Below, one piece after another: positions 25,198 through 34,561 of a stretch of DNA of 64,000 nucleotides. The notes under the pieces were generated by a model. The model did not search any database, was not told the origin of the DNA, and was given only the letters and a program-made list of their open reading frames with translations. Source of the stretch: Solirubrobacter soli DSM 22325 (lineage in GTDB: Bacteria; Actinomycetota; Thermoleophilia; Solirubrobacterales; Solirubrobacteraceae); contig NZ_AUIK01000036.1 of assembly GCF_000423665.1 (NCBI RefSeq), positions 1-64,000 of the forward strand. Direction: 5' to 3'. The stretch's first letter is position 1. Each line of letters begins with the position of its first letter. The position numbers and the translations under genes were made by a program.

Positions 25198-25479
25198 TCA
25201 GGTCAGGTCGAGCCCCGGAGCGGTCTGGGAGGCGCGGAACTGGATGACCTCGACGGTCGCGACGCCGCCGCGCACGAACGGGTCCTGCGCCGCCAAGGCC
25301 TCGATCTCGACACGGTCATCGCCGCGGGCGAGGATGACGCCGCCCGTGCGCGGGATCTGGCGGCCCGAGACGACGAAACGCCCCGCGGCGTACTGCTCGT
25401 TGAGCCACTTCATGTGCGGGCGCATCAGCGCGTCGACCTCGTCGAGCGGCTTCGTGTAGGTGAGCAGCAGCACGAACAT
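25198..25479 (-). CDS. YciI-like protein
   Basis: A 93-residue YCII-family protein: N-terminal strand MFVLLLTYTKPLDEV, a conserved central His in LMRPHMKWLNEQ, SGRQIPRTGGVIL and DPFVRGGVATVEVIQF at the end. ATG 25479 matches the family start better than the GTG two codons upstream. Members are small dimeric alpha/beta proteins, sometimes with hydrolase or dehydrochlorinase-like activity; role unknown here. Followed after 8 bases by the acetyltransferase. Confidence 0.85.
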   Translation of the reverse strand: MFVLLLTYTKPLDEVDALMRPHMKWLNEQYAAGRFVVSGRQIPRTGGVILARGDDRVEIEALAAQDPFVRGGVATVEVIQFRASQTAPGLDLT

Positions 25480-25535
25480 GCCCACGCAAGCTAGCTGCTG
25501 GACCTCGCGCGGGGGCGTGCTCGTATCTCTCAGCG

Positions 25536-26105
25536 ATGCGGATCTGGATCACGCTCGCCCTGCTGTTGTCGATGGCGTCGTGCGGTGCCGACGAGGTCGA
25601 GCAGAGACGCCCGGCGGCGGTCGCGGAAGGCGCGCGCGGCGTCAGCGTCGAGCTGGCCGCCGGCTGGCAGGCCGCGCCCGCCAGCCTCACGCCCAACCTG
25701 ACCGATCCCCGCGAGGTCCTCGCGGTCGGCACGTACCCGCTGCGGTTCCGCGAGACCGCGTGCGCCCACATGCCCGGCAGCGCACTCGAGGACCTCGGAC
25801 CGACCGACGCCCTCGTCACGGTGCAGGAGCGAGGCGTGGACCCCGGCTCCTCGTGGTCGGACTTCCCGGCGCGGCCCGCCCACTTCGGCCCGGAGCTCGG
25901 CGCCGCCTCCGAGGCCTCGGCCTGCGCGCCCGGAACCCGCTTCACCGACCACTGGTTCCGCTTCAGTCAAGGCGACCGCCACTTCCACGTGCTGGTCGCG
26001 TTCGGCCCGCAAGCATCTCCCGCCGTGCAGGCCCAGGCGTGGGCGACCCTCGATCGCCTCAGGATCGACCCGGCCATGACCCCCGACTGGCGGTCGAGCG
26101 GGTGA
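25536..26105 (+). CDS. Putative lipoprotein of unknown function
   Basis: A 189-residue protein with a short signal peptide and lipobox-like MASC (Cys16). The mature part has two further Cys pairs (FRETACAHM, ASACAPGTRF) and ends in a helix (QAQAWATLDRLRIDP) typical of small surface lipoproteins. No family recognised. It diverges from the YciI-like gene, and its stop is 1 base from the stop of the convergent secreted protein. Confidence 0.7.
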   Translation: MRIWITLALLLSMASCGADEVEQRRPAAVAEGARGVSVELAAGWQAAPASLTPNLTDPREVLAVGTYPLRFRETACAHMPGSALEDLGPTDALVTVQERGVDPGSSWSDFPARPAHFGPELGAASEASACAPGTRFTDHWFRFSQGDRHFHVLVAFGPQASPAVQAQAWATLDRLRIDPAMTPDWRSSG

Positions 26106-26106
26106 G

Positions 26107-26547
26107 CTAACAGATCGCGGCCACGTCGAAGGACACGTTGGTCAGGAAGGGCGTGATCTTGTTGTCGCCGAACGGGAGCAGGCGGGTGGACTCGACGAAG
26201 ATGCGGGCGCCGCCGAGGCGTTGGACGTCGACGTCGGCGGCGACCTCCTCGGGCTTGGAGGCGGTCTCCACGCGCGGGGTGGCGACGATCGCGCAGCGCT
26301 CGAGGTCCAAGGGCAGCTTGCCGCCCGCCGGACCCGCGTCGAACGTGATGTCGTAGATGCCGACGCCGGCCTTCTTGACCGTGCCGTCGTTGTCGGTGCC
26401 GATCAGCTTGCCGTCCTTGGTGACGCGCAGCTTCAACACGGTCTCGGGGGTATCGGAGGACGTGGCGACCTGGGCGATGGCGCTGCCGCCCAAGGCGACG
26501 ACGAGGGCGGTGACGGCGACCGCGAACGAGGGGGTGAGGAGCTTCAT
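26107..26547 (-). CDS. Secreted protein with Thermoleophilia-style signal peptide
   Basis: A 146-residue exported protein. The signal peptide MKLLTPSFAVAVTALVVALG, ending near SAIA, is of a kind I associate with many secreted proteins of Solirubrobacterales. The mature part is beta-rich (ETVLKLRVTKDGKLIGTD, GVGIYDITFDAG, LTNVSFDVAAIC) with two Cys that could pair. ATG 26547 is chosen because upstream codons look non-coding. Function unknown. Confidence 0.72.
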   Translation of the reverse strand: MKLLTPSFAVAVTALVVALGGSAIAQVATSSDTPETVLKLRVTKDGKLIGTDNDGTVKKAGVGIYDITFDAGPAGGKLPLDLERCAIVATPRVETASKPEEVAADVDVQRLGGARIFVESTRLLPFGDNKITPFLTNVSFDVAAIC

Positions 26548-26664
26548 GCCCACAAGGACGCCTCGACGCGACGGCGCCAACGGGGGTTCCCCCCGCCGAT
26601 CCCCTGGGTGAAATCGACACCTGGGTGATGCGCGCTCACCCACCCTGCCGAGAAGGTCGCCCGC

Positions 26665-27765
26665 ATGTTGCGTCATCTACTTGCGGCCGGAGTGGCCGCG
26701 CTGATCCTTCCGACGGCGACGGCCTCGGCCCAGAGCTTCGACATCCACGCGAGCTCGCAGTGGATGAAGCTCGGCGGCTACACCGTCTCCGGCGGCGACG
26801 ACCAGAACCTCGCCAAGCTCAACGTCACCGTCACCGCCGAAGCGCAGTGGACGGCCGACCTCAAGACGATGGTCGGCTGGAACTCCGACCAGGTGCGCCA
26901 AGGCGGCGAGCTCTACATCACCCGCTCCGTTCCGCTGCCCAGCGGCCAGCTGCAGGTCGTGTGGACGATCAAGGGCAGCACCACGCCGGGCGGGACCTTC
27001 TCGACCAAGACCGTCAAGACCACCGCGACCTGCATCCCGAAGCTCCTGGACGGCGCCGCCCCGTACAGGTGCACCGTGACCGCACCCAACGTCACCCTCG
27101 CCCAGACGGTCGGCCTCCCGGGCAGCACGTACATCAACTTCCAGCCGCGGGCGCGCTTCACGATCCAGCCCCGCAGCGCCGACATCACGCGCGAGCTGAC
27201 CCTCGACGGCGGCACGGGCACCAAGAACCTGTCGCTCTCGCAGCTCCCGCAGAGCGACTACGACTACCTGTCGTGCTCGGGGTCGCCCGCGCAGATGGTC
27301 ACGTATGAGCTGGGCCACTTCCAGTACTACCCCGACGTGAAGGTGGAGCAGCAGCCGCTCGTCCAGGTCGGGAAGATGGACCCGGTCATGGGCCTGGTCG
27401 AGACCGACGCGCTGATCAACGGCGTGTTCGGGCCCAAGTACGTCTCCGACCCGTTCTTCGTCCTGCTGGGCGGCGGGAAGACGATGAACCTCGGGCTGCT
27501 CAAGCCCAACCTGACCCCGCCGGACATCCACCCGCTCCCCGTCTTCACCGGCGACGCGGGCTCCACCATCTACTTCGAGGGCTACGCCTCGAGCCCGTGC
27601 GCCCTCGACCTGACCTATCGCTGGGACTTCGGCGACGGCGAGACCTCGTCCACGCAGTTCCCGCACCACGTGTACGCCACTCCGGGCATCCACGGCGGCA
27701 CGCTGACCGTCAAGGACCCGAGCGGGCTCAAGAGCACGCGCTCGTTCAGCGTCTTCGTCAAGTAG
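26665..27765 (+). CDS. Secreted PKD-domain protein
   Basis: A 366-residue exported protein with signal peptide 1-23 (cut near ASA-QS). Residues 24-280 are beta-rich with no family I recognise, with Cys pairs near CIPKLL/YRCTV. The C-terminal 75 residues are a PKD domain (LTYRWDFGDGETSS, HHVYATPGIHGGTLTVKDPS). PKD domains mediate carbohydrate or protein contacts at the cell surface. Its 3' end overlaps the convergent isomerase-like gene by 8 bases, at the edge of the glycosidase island. Confidence 0.82.
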   Translation: MLRHLLAAGVAALILPTATASAQSFDIHASSQWMKLGGYTVSGGDDQNLAKLNVTVTAEAQWTADLKTMVGWNSDQVRQGGELYITRSVPLPSGQLQVVWTIKGSTTPGGTFSTKTVKTTATCIPKLLDGAAPYRCTVTAPNVTLAQTVGLPGSTYINFQPRARFTIQPRSADITRELTLDGGTGTKNLSLSQLPQSDYDYLSCSGSPAQMVTYELGHFQYYPDVKVEQQPLVQVGKMDPVMGLVETDALINGVFGPKYVSDPFFVLLGGGKTMNLGLLKPNLTPPDIHPLPVFTGDAGSTIYFEGYASSPCALDLTYRWDFGDGETSSTQFPHHVYATPGIHGGTLTVKDPSGLKSTRSFSVFVK

Positions 27766-28594
27766 CGACGCCGAGCTCGTCCGCCACGGCGCGGACGTGC
27801 GCGACCGCCAGGACGTACTCCTCGTCGCTCGGCAGGTGCTCGACCAGGAACGGCGTGTCCGGGTCGAGCCCCTGCATCAGCTCGAGGAAGACGCGGTAGT
27901 CGACGATGCCGGTCCCCGGGCGGCGCTCGGGCATGTCCAGCGTCAGCGACGAGGTGATGTCCATGTCCTTCGCGTGCACCGCGCGCACGTGCGGGCCGAG
28001 CTTCTCGAAGCACTCGCGCAAGAAGCCCGCGTTGTCGTAGAGCTTGGCCGGCGTGTTGATCATGTTCACCGGGTCCAGGTGGACGGCGAAGCGATCCCGG
28101 TCCACGGCCTCCAACAACGCCAGGTAGGAGTCCGGGGAGTCCGGCAGCAGGTACGGCATCGGCTCGAGCGTGTAGTAGGTGCGCTCGGGCGCGACCGCAT
28201 CGATGATCTCGCGCACGCTGTCGACGATCAGCGCGAACGTGTCCGCGCTGAGCGCCTCGACGTGCGGCCCGTCCCAGGTCTCCGAGAACGAGCCGGCGAT
28301 GTTGACGCAGCAACGCGCGTTGACGCGGTCGGCGAGCGCGAGCCGCTCCTGGCAGCGCGCCACGCCCGCGGCCCGCACAGCGTCGTCGCGGCTCAATGGG
28401 TTCGCCAGCCACGCGCCGATCTCGGCGATCGAGATCCCCGCGGCCTCGGCGGCGGCCGCGTACGCGTCGGCCTCGTCCAACCCAGCGTCATCGGGCAGCG
28501 GCCAGTACGCGGTGCGGAACCCGCGCGAGCGCAGCAGCTCGATCCAGCCCTCAGGCGAGTCGAAGGAGCTCGGAAGTGGCGCACCTAGACGCAT
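27758..28594 (-). CDS. Sugar phosphate isomerase/epimerase (xylose-isomerase-like TIM barrel)
   Basis: A 278-residue TIM-barrel protein. Metal-ligand positions of the family are visible: Glu in YTLEPMPYLL, Asp/Asn in FAVHLDPVNMIN, His in RAVHAKDMDI and Glu in FLVEHLPSDE. ATG 28594 (MRLGAPLP) is preferred. It probably isomerises or epimerises a sugar or sugar acid. It is divergent from the aldo/keto reductase with only 21 bases between the starts, so both share one promoter region. Confidence 0.88.
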   Translation of the reverse strand: MRLGAPLPSSFDSPEGWIELLRSRGFRTAYWPLPDDAGLDEADAYAAAAEAAGISIAEIGAWLANPLSRDDAVRAAGVARCQERLALADRVNARCCVNIAGSFSETWDGPHVEALSADTFALIVDSVREIIDAVAPERTYYTLEPMPYLLPDSPDSYLALLEAVDRDRFAVHLDPVNMINTPAKLYDNAGFLRECFEKLGPHVRAVHAKDMDITSSLTLDMPERRPGTGIVDYRVFLELMQGLDPDTPFLVEHLPSDEEYVLAVAHVRAVADELGVAT

Positions 28595-28615
28595 GATCCG
28601 GACGCATCGTCCCAT

Positions 28616-29548
28616 ATGCTGCGGCGCATGGTCCGATATGGAGGAGAGGGCCTTGCGTTCCGCACGCTTGGCCGGACCGGGTTGGAGGTCACACCGCTGT
28701 GCGTCGGCAGCGCGCCACTCGGCAACACGCCCCTGCCCTACAAGCAGGAGGTCCCGCTCGAGGACGCCCTGGCCACGGTGCGACGGGTCTTCGAGGGCCC
28801 GATCAACTTCCTCGACACGTCGAACAACTACGGCGACGCGGAGCGCCGGATCGGGCTCGTCATCCGCGAGCGCGGCGGCCTCCCCGACGGCTTCGTGCTC
28901 GAGACCAAGGTCGACCGCGACATGGACACGGGCGACTTCTCAGGCGATCGCGTGAAGCTGTCGGTCGAGGAGTCGCTCGAGCGGCTGGGCCTCGACCGCC
29001 TCGGGCTCGTGCACTTCCACGACCCCGAGAACATCACGTTCGAGGAGGGCGTCGCCAAGGGCGGTCCGCTGGAGGCGCTGCAAAAGCTCAAGGAGGAGGG
29101 CGTGATCGCCCACCTCGGCGTCGCGGGCGGCCCGATCGACCTGATGCAGCGATACATCCGCACCGGCGCGTTCGACGTCGTCCTCACCCACAACCGCTTC
29201 AACCTCGTCGACCGCTCCGCCGAGCCGCTGCTCGACGAGGCGAAGGAGCTCGGTGTGGCGGTGCTCAATGCGGCGCCGTTCGGCGGCGGCATCCTGACGG
29301 GCGCCAAGCCGGCGCAGGGCTACTTCGCCTACCACGAGGTGGGCGAGGAGATCCTCAAGCGGATCGAGGACCTGCACGCGCTCGCCGCGAAGTACGACGT
29401 CCCGCTCGCCGCGGTCGCCATCCAGTTCCCGATGCGCGAGCCGCGCATCACCGCCACGCTCGCCGGGTGCGTCCTCCCCTCCGAGGTCGACCGCCTGCTC
29501 GAGAACGCGCGCCACGAGATCCCCGACGCACTGTGGGAGGAACTATGA
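28616..29548 (+). CDS. Aldo/keto reductase (aldose dehydrogenase-like)
   Basis: A 310-residue NAD(P)-dependent oxidoreductase. The catalytic tetrad is Asp67, Tyr72 (DTSNNYGD), Lys98 (ETKVDRD) and His135 (VHFHDPE). The overall pattern is that of the D-threo-aldose/L-fucose dehydrogenase branch, which oxidises sugars to lactones. ATG 28616 or 28628. It overlaps the GH1 gene by 4 bases (ATGA), which links sugar release to sugar oxidation. Confidence 0.9.
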   Translation: MLRRMVRYGGEGLAFRTLGRTGLEVTPLCVGSAPLGNTPLPYKQEVPLEDALATVRRVFEGPINFLDTSNNYGDAERRIGLVIRERGGLPDGFVLETKVDRDMDTGDFSGDRVKLSVEESLERLGLDRLGLVHFHDPENITFEEGVAKGGPLEALQKLKEEGVIAHLGVAGGPIDLMQRYIRTGAFDVVLTHNRFNLVDRSAEPLLDEAKELGVAVLNAAPFGGGILTGAKPAQGYFAYHEVGEEILKRIEDLHALAAKYDVPLAAVAIQFPMREPRITATLAGCVLPSEVDRLLENARHEIPDALWEEL

Positions 29549-30864
29549 GCTTTCCGGACGGATTCGCCTGGGGTACGGCGACCGCCAGCTACCAGATCGA
29601 GGGTGCCGTCGCCGAAGGCGGCCGGTCGAAATCGATTTGGGACACCTTCTCGCACACGCCGGGCAAGGTGGACAACGGCGACACGGGCGATGTCGCCGAC
29701 GACCACTACCACCGCTACGCCGAGGACATCGGGCACATGGTCGACATGGGCATCGGCTGGTACCGCTTCTCGCTCGCCTGGCCGCGCATCCAGCCCGCCG
29801 GCCGCGGCGCGCTCAACCAGCAAGGCCTGGACTTCTACGCCCGCCTGATCGAGGCCCTGCTCGAGAAGGACATCCGCCCGTGGGTGACGCTCTATCACTG
29901 GGACCTCCCCCAGGTGCTCGAGGACGCGGGCGGCTGGCCCAACCGCGATACCGCGGAGCGCTTCGCCGAGTACGCCGCGGCCACGCATGAAGCGCTGGGC
30001 GACCGCGTCCAGCACTGGACGACGCTGAACGAGCCGTGGTGCTCGTCGATCCTCGGCTACGGCGCCGGCGCCCACGCGCCCGGCCGGACGAACGACGACG
30101 ACGCGATCAAGGCCTCGCACCACCTCCTGCTCGGCCACGGCCTGGCGGTGGCCGCGATGCGCGCCCAGGAGCCGTCCCACGCCTACGGCATAACCCTCAA
30201 CCTGAGCCCTACGGATCCGGCCTCGGACGACCCGAAGGACGTCGACGCGGCCCGGCGGGCGGACGGGATCGCGAACCGGCACTTCCTCGACCCGCTGTTC
30301 AAGGGCAGCTACCCGGACGACCTCGGGTTCCCCACCGGTCACGTCCTGGAAGGCGATCTCGACACGATCAGCGCCGACCTCGACTTCTTCGGCGTCAACT
30401 ACTACTTCCGGACCGTCGTGACCAGCGGCGAGGCGAAGCCGCACTCGATCTGGCCGTTCAACCACGACATCGAGCCGGTCGAGCGCGGCCTCCCCACGAC
30501 CGACATGGGGTGGGAGATCGACGCCCCCGGGCTGTACGACCTGCTCACGCGGGTCGCACGTGACTACCCGGGCGTCCCGCTGTACGTGACCGAGAACGGC
30601 GCGGCGTTCGACACCGGCGTCCACGACACCGACCGGGTCGAGTACCTGCGCGACCACTTCGCCGCCGCCGAGCGGGCGATCGCCGACGGCGTCGACCTCC
30701 GCGGCTATTTCGTCTGGTCGCTGCTGGACAACTTCGAGTGGGCGTACGGCTACAGCAAGCGCTTCGGCCTCATCCACGTCGACTACGAGACGCTGGAGCG
30801 CACGCCGAAGGACAGCGCGGTGTTCTACGCGGCGGTCACGCGGGCGAACGGACTGCCGGCGTAG
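29545..30864 (+). CDS. GH1 beta-glucosidase/beta-glycosidase
   Basis: A 439-residue family-1 glycosidase. It starts with the family N-terminus FPDGFAWGTATASYQIEGA; the acid/base is Glu163 (TTLNEPWC) and the nucleophile Glu350 (YVTENGAAF). The C-terminal WSLLDNFEWAYGYSKRFGL signature is complete. No signal peptide, so it would hydrolyse imported beta-glycosides in the cytoplasm. Translationally coupled to the aldo/keto reductase. Its 3' end overlaps the convergent GH3 gene by 29 bases. Confidence 0.95.
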   Translation: MSFPDGFAWGTATASYQIEGAVAEGGRSKSIWDTFSHTPGKVDNGDTGDVADDHYHRYAEDIGHMVDMGIGWYRFSLAWPRIQPAGRGALNQQGLDFYARLIEALLEKDIRPWVTLYHWDLPQVLEDAGGWPNRDTAERFAEYAAATHEALGDRVQHWTTLNEPWCSSILGYGAGAHAPGRTNDDDAIKASHHLLLGHGLAVAAMRAQEPSHAYGITLNLSPTDPASDDPKDVDAARRADGIANRHFLDPLFKGSYPDDLGFPTGHVLEGDLDTISADLDFFGVNYYFRTVVTSGEAKPHSIWPFNHDIEPVERGLPTTDMGWEIDAPGLYDLLTRVARDYPGVPLYVTENGAAFDTGVHDTDRVEYLRDHFAAAERAIADGVDLRGYFVWSLLDNFEWAYGYSKRFGLIHVDYETLERTPKDSAVFYAAVTRANGLPA

Positions 30865-33118
30865 TCAGCACGCGATTGTGGCCGACCTCGCGTTCCTCGC
30901 CGACGAGCTGGAGCGTGAGGCGGCCGCGGATGTCCGCGGCCGAGGCGCCGATCGCCACCCCGATCTCCCCCGCCTGCACGATCCGCCGCAGGTCCACACC
31001 GGTGAACGCCGTGCGGTCGGCGTGCAGGGTGAACGTCACCCGCGCGGCCTCGCCGGGCTCCAGGTCGACGCGCAGGAACCCCGCGAGCCACGTCACGGGT
31101 CGCGTGACCGGCGCGACCGGATCGCTGAGGTAGAGCTGCACGACCTCCGCGCCCGCCCGCTCGCCGCTGTTGCGCACGACGCAAGAGATGTCGACCGAGC
31201 CGTCGGTCCCGATCTCGGTCGAGGACAGCCCGAACGCGCCGTACTCGAACGTCGTGTAGGAAAGCCCGTGGCCGAACGCGAACGCCGGATCGGTGTCGAT
31301 GTTGCTGACGCCGCCGCTGGTGCCGCCGAGCGGTGGGTGCAGGTAGGTGCTCGGCTGCGCGCCGGGGTGAGCGGGCACCTGCACCGGCAGCCGCCCGGTC
31401 GGCATCACGTCGCCCGTCAGCACGCCCGCGATCGCCGCCGCGCCCTCCTCCCCCGGCAGGAACGCCTGGACGATCGCGGCGACCCGGTCCACGTAGCGCC
31501 CGAGCGCGTACGGCCGGCCCGACACCACCACGAGCACGACCGGCGTCCCCGTCTCGAGCACCGCCTCGACCAGCTCGTCCTGGATGCCCGGCAGCGCGAC
31601 GTCCTCGGCGTCGCACCCCTCGCCCGAGGTCCCGCGGCCGAACAGGCCGGGGTGATCGCCGACCGCGACGACGCACAACTCGGCGGCCCCGGCGGCCTCG
31701 ACCGCGGCCGGCAGGCGCGTCGGGTCGTCGTCCTGGACGTCGCAGCCCTGCGCGTAGATCGCGTGCGGGAGCGCGTCCAGCAACGTCGGCACCTCGATCC
31801 CGATCGGCATGTCCGGGTGATGGGCCATCACGCCGTGGTTCGGGTACGAGTAGCAACCGAGGAACGGCAGCGGGTCCGCCGCGCACGGTCCGACGAGCGC
31901 GAGCTGCCCCGAGCGCAGCGGCAGCGTGCCGTCGTTGGCCAGCAGCACGATGGAGCGGTCGGCGAGCTCACGCGCGATCGCTCGATGCTCCGGCGGGTCG
32001 ATGTCGAGCGAGCCCTCCGGCACGGTCGACGTCCAGCCCGGGTCGAGCAGGCCGAGCTCGCCCTTCTGGACCAGCACCCGTCGCGCGGCGCGGTCGACCA
32101 GCGCCTCCGGCACGACCCCGGAGCGCACCGCGGCCGCGAGCGGCTCGCCGTAGCAGCGCACGTGGGGCAGCTCGACGTCGATCCCCGCCGCTAGCGACAG
32201 CGCACCCGCCTCGGCCGGGGTCGACGCGACCCGGTGCATGTTGAGCAGGAAGACGACCGACCAGTAGTCGCTGACGACGGTCCCCTCGAAGCCCCACTCG
32301 TCGCGCAGGATGCCGGTCAGCAGGCCGGCGTCGGCGGCGACCGGCAGCCCGTCGATCTCCGTGTAGGAGTTCATGACCGAGCGCGCGCCACCCTCGCGGA
32401 TCGCCATCTCGAACGGCACCAGCATCACGTCGCGCAGCACCCGCGGCCCCATCATCACCGGCGCGTGGTTGCGCGCCGCGACCGACGCGCTGTAGCCGGC
32501 GAAGTGCTTCAAAGTCGCGACCAGGCCGGTCGACTCGAGCCCGCGCACGTAGGCCGCGCCCATCATCCCGACCAGGTACGGGTCCTCGCCGAAGGTCTCC
32601 TCGACGCGGCCCCAGCGGTAGTCGCGGACGACGTCCATCACCGGCGAGAGCCCCTGGTGGGCGCCGGTGGCGCGCATCGACTCGCCGATCGCGACGGTCA
32701 TCCGCTCCACGAGCGCCGGGTCGAAGGTCGCGGCGAGTCCGAGCGGCGTCGGGAACACGGTCGCGCCGTAGGTGGTGAAGCCGGTCAGGCACTCCTCGTG
32801 GGCGATCGCCGGGATCTTCAGCCGCGTGCGCGCGACGAGATCCGCCTGCAGCTCGGCGAGCTTGCGGGCGCCCTCGGCGGGATCGACCGGGCTGGTGCCG
32901 AGTGGACGGGTGATGTGGCCCATGCCGTGCGCGCTGGCCCGCGGCCACGGCGCCGGGTCCTCGAACGCCTCCGCCAGCGGCGCGACGTCGCCCGAGCTGA
33001 GCTCCGCCCCGACCCACACACTGGCGAGCTGCGCGAGCTTCTCGTCGAGTGTCATCTCGGCCAGGAGCGTCTCGACGCGCTCGGCCAGCGGGCGTTCGGT
33101 GTCCGTCCACGGCATCAT
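30836..33118 (-). CDS. GH3 beta-glycosidase
   Basis: A 760-residue family-3 glycosidase with the full layout: an N-terminal barrel with KHFAGYS (204-210) and RNHAP, nucleophile Asp284 (TVVSDYWSV), a C-terminal sandwich domain (SIVLLANDGTLPL, VSGRPYALG) and a final fibronectin-III-like domain (GHGLSYTTFEYGAF onward). No signal peptide. Start is ATG 33118 or the next codon, ATG 33115. Likely a beta-glucosidase or beta-xylosidase acting on imported oligosaccharides. Divergent from the GH51 gene. Confidence 0.93.
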   Translation of the reverse strand: MMPWTDTERPLAERVETLLAEMTLDEKLAQLASVWVGAELSSGDVAPLAEAFEDPAPWPRASAHGMGHITRPLGTSPVDPAEGARKLAELQADLVARTRLKIPAIAHEECLTGFTTYGATVFPTPLGLAATFDPALVERMTVAIGESMRATGAHQGLSPVMDVVRDYRWGRVEETFGEDPYLVGMMGAAYVRGLESTGLVATLKHFAGYSASVAARNHAPVMMGPRVLRDVMLVPFEMAIREGGARSVMNSYTEIDGLPVAADAGLLTGILRDEWGFEGTVVSDYWSVVFLLNMHRVASTPAEAGALSLAAGIDVELPHVRCYGEPLAAAVRSGVVPEALVDRAARRVLVQKGELGLLDPGWTSTVPEGSLDIDPPEHRAIARELADRSIVLLANDGTLPLRSGQLALVGPCAADPLPFLGCYSYPNHGVMAHHPDMPIGIEVPTLLDALPHAIYAQGCDVQDDDPTRLPAAVEAAGAAELCVVAVGDHPGLFGRGTSGEGCDAEDVALPGIQDELVEAVLETGTPVVLVVVSGRPYALGRYVDRVAAIVQAFLPGEEGAAAIAGVLTGDVMPTGRLPVQVPAHPGAQPSTYLHPPLGGTSGGVSNIDTDPAFAFGHGLSYTTFEYGAFGLSSTEIGTDGSVDISCVVRNSGERAGAEVVQLYLSDPVAPVTRPVTWLAGFLRVDLEPGEAARVTFTLHADRTAFTGVDLRRIVQAGEIGVAIGASAADIRGRLTLQLVGEEREVGHNRVLTTPAVRSPA

Positions 33119-33146
33119 GGCGGGGAAGCTACTCCGGAGGAGACGA

Positions 33147-34550
33147 GTGCGGATCGTGATCGACCCGGCCTTCGCGGTCGGCGAGGTGGATGAGCGGCTG
33201 TTCGGCTCGTTCGTCGAGCACATGGGACGGGCGGTCTACGGCGGGATCTACGAGCCGGGCCACCCCACCGCGGACGCCGACGGGTTCCGCGGCGACGTGC
33301 TGGACCTCGTGCGCGAGCTGGGCGTCTCGCTCGTGCGCTACCCAGGTGGGAACTTCGTGAGCGGCTACGACTGGGAGGACGGCGTCGGGCCCGAGCGGCC
33401 GAGACGGCTGGACCTCGCGTGGCACTCGATCGAGCCGAACACGTTCGGCACCGACGAGTTCATGCGCTGGGCGGCGGCGGCCGGCGTCGAGCCGCTGCTG
33501 GCGGTCAACCTCGGCACCCGCGGGATCGATGCCGCCCGGGCGCTGCTCGAGTACGTCAACCTGCCGCGCGGCACGAAGTGGGCGGACATGCGCCCGCGCG
33601 ACGAGCCGTATGGCGTCAAGCTCTGGTGCCTGGGCAACGAGATGGACGGGCCGTGGCAGATCGGCCAGAAGACCGCGGTCGAGTACGGCCGTCTCGCCGC
33701 CGAGACGGGCAAGGTCATGAAATGGGTCGACCCCACGATCGAGCTGTGCGTCGCGGGCTCCTCCAACTCCTCGATGCCGACGTTCGGGCACTGGGAGGAC
33801 ACGGTGCTCGACCTCGCGTGGGACGTCGCCGACTACGTCTCGCTGCACACCTACTACGACCCGCTGAAGTTCGAGACCGTCGACGACTACCTGCGCTGCT
33901 CGCAGGACCTCGACGGCATGATCGACACGATCGTCGCGACCGCCGACGCGGTGGCGGGCCGAAAACGCTCACGCAAGCGGCTGAAGATCAGCGTGGATGA
34001 GTGGAACGTGTGGCATCAGACGGCCAATCCGCACCACGTCGGCCACGACGGCCCGTTCAAGCACGCGCCGGCGCTGGCCGAGGACGAGCACACGATCGCC
34101 GACGCACTGGTCGTCGGCTGCTTGGCGATCACGCTGCTGCGCCACGCCGACCGGGTGAAGATCGGCTGCCTGGCGCAGCTGGTCAACGTGATCCCGCCGA
34201 TCCGGACGCTCGACGGCGGGCCTGCCTGGCGTCAGACGACCTTCCACCCGTTCGCCCACGCCGCGCGGTTCGGGCGCGGGACCGTGCTGCGCGTGGAGCC
34301 GGACGACGACGTGCTCGAGGCGACCGCGGTGCTCGGCGACGGACTGACGGTCTTCGCGGTCAACCGCGGCGAGACCGAGCTGGCACTCGACCTCGTGGTG
34401 CGCGACCTGGACGTCACATTGAGCGAGCACCTGGTGCTCGACGGCGACCTCGCGCTCTCGAACACGGCGACGCAGGAGCGGGTGCGGCCGAGGCGTGTCG
34501 CCGGCGAGGCGCTGCCCGCGCGATCATGGAACGTGCTGCGGTTCACATGA
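33147..34550 (+). CDS. GH51 alpha-L-arabinofuranosidase
   Basis: A 467-residue family-51 enzyme that would release arabinose from arabinoxylan or arabinan fragments. It has the N-terminal GSFVEHMGRAVYGGIYEPG, acid/base Glu165 (WCLGNEMDGPW), nucleophile Glu285 (ISVDEWNVWH) and the C-terminal beta domain. GTG 33147 has a strong SD (ggaggag) and decides the start; longer frames lie over the GH3 gene. It begins a six-gene run to 39599 with overlaps or near-zero gaps. Confidence 0.94.
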   Translation: MRIVIDPAFAVGEVDERLFGSFVEHMGRAVYGGIYEPGHPTADADGFRGDVLDLVRELGVSLVRYPGGNFVSGYDWEDGVGPERPRRLDLAWHSIEPNTFGTDEFMRWAAAAGVEPLLAVNLGTRGIDAARALLEYVNLPRGTKWADMRPRDEPYGVKLWCLGNEMDGPWQIGQKTAVEYGRLAAETGKVMKWVDPTIELCVAGSSNSSMPTFGHWEDTVLDLAWDVADYVSLHTYYDPLKFETVDDYLRCSQDLDGMIDTIVATADAVAGRKRSRKRLKISVDEWNVWHQTANPHHVGHDGPFKHAPALAEDEHTIADALVVGCLAITLLRHADRVKIGCLAQLVNVIPPIRTLDGGPAWRQTTFHPFAHAARFGRGTVLRVEPDDDVLEATAVLGDGLTVFAVNRGETELALDLVVRDLDVTLSEHLVLDGDLALSNTATQERVRPRRVAGEALPARSWNVLRFT

Positions 34551-34561
34551 AGGAGGAAACC

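Noticed and set aside
28699-30864. A single 721-residue plus-strand protein covering the aldo/keto reductase region and GH1
   Set aside because: The first 282 codons are an out-of-frame reading of the aldo/keto reductase gene; GH1 clearly starts at ATG 29545 with the family N-terminus.
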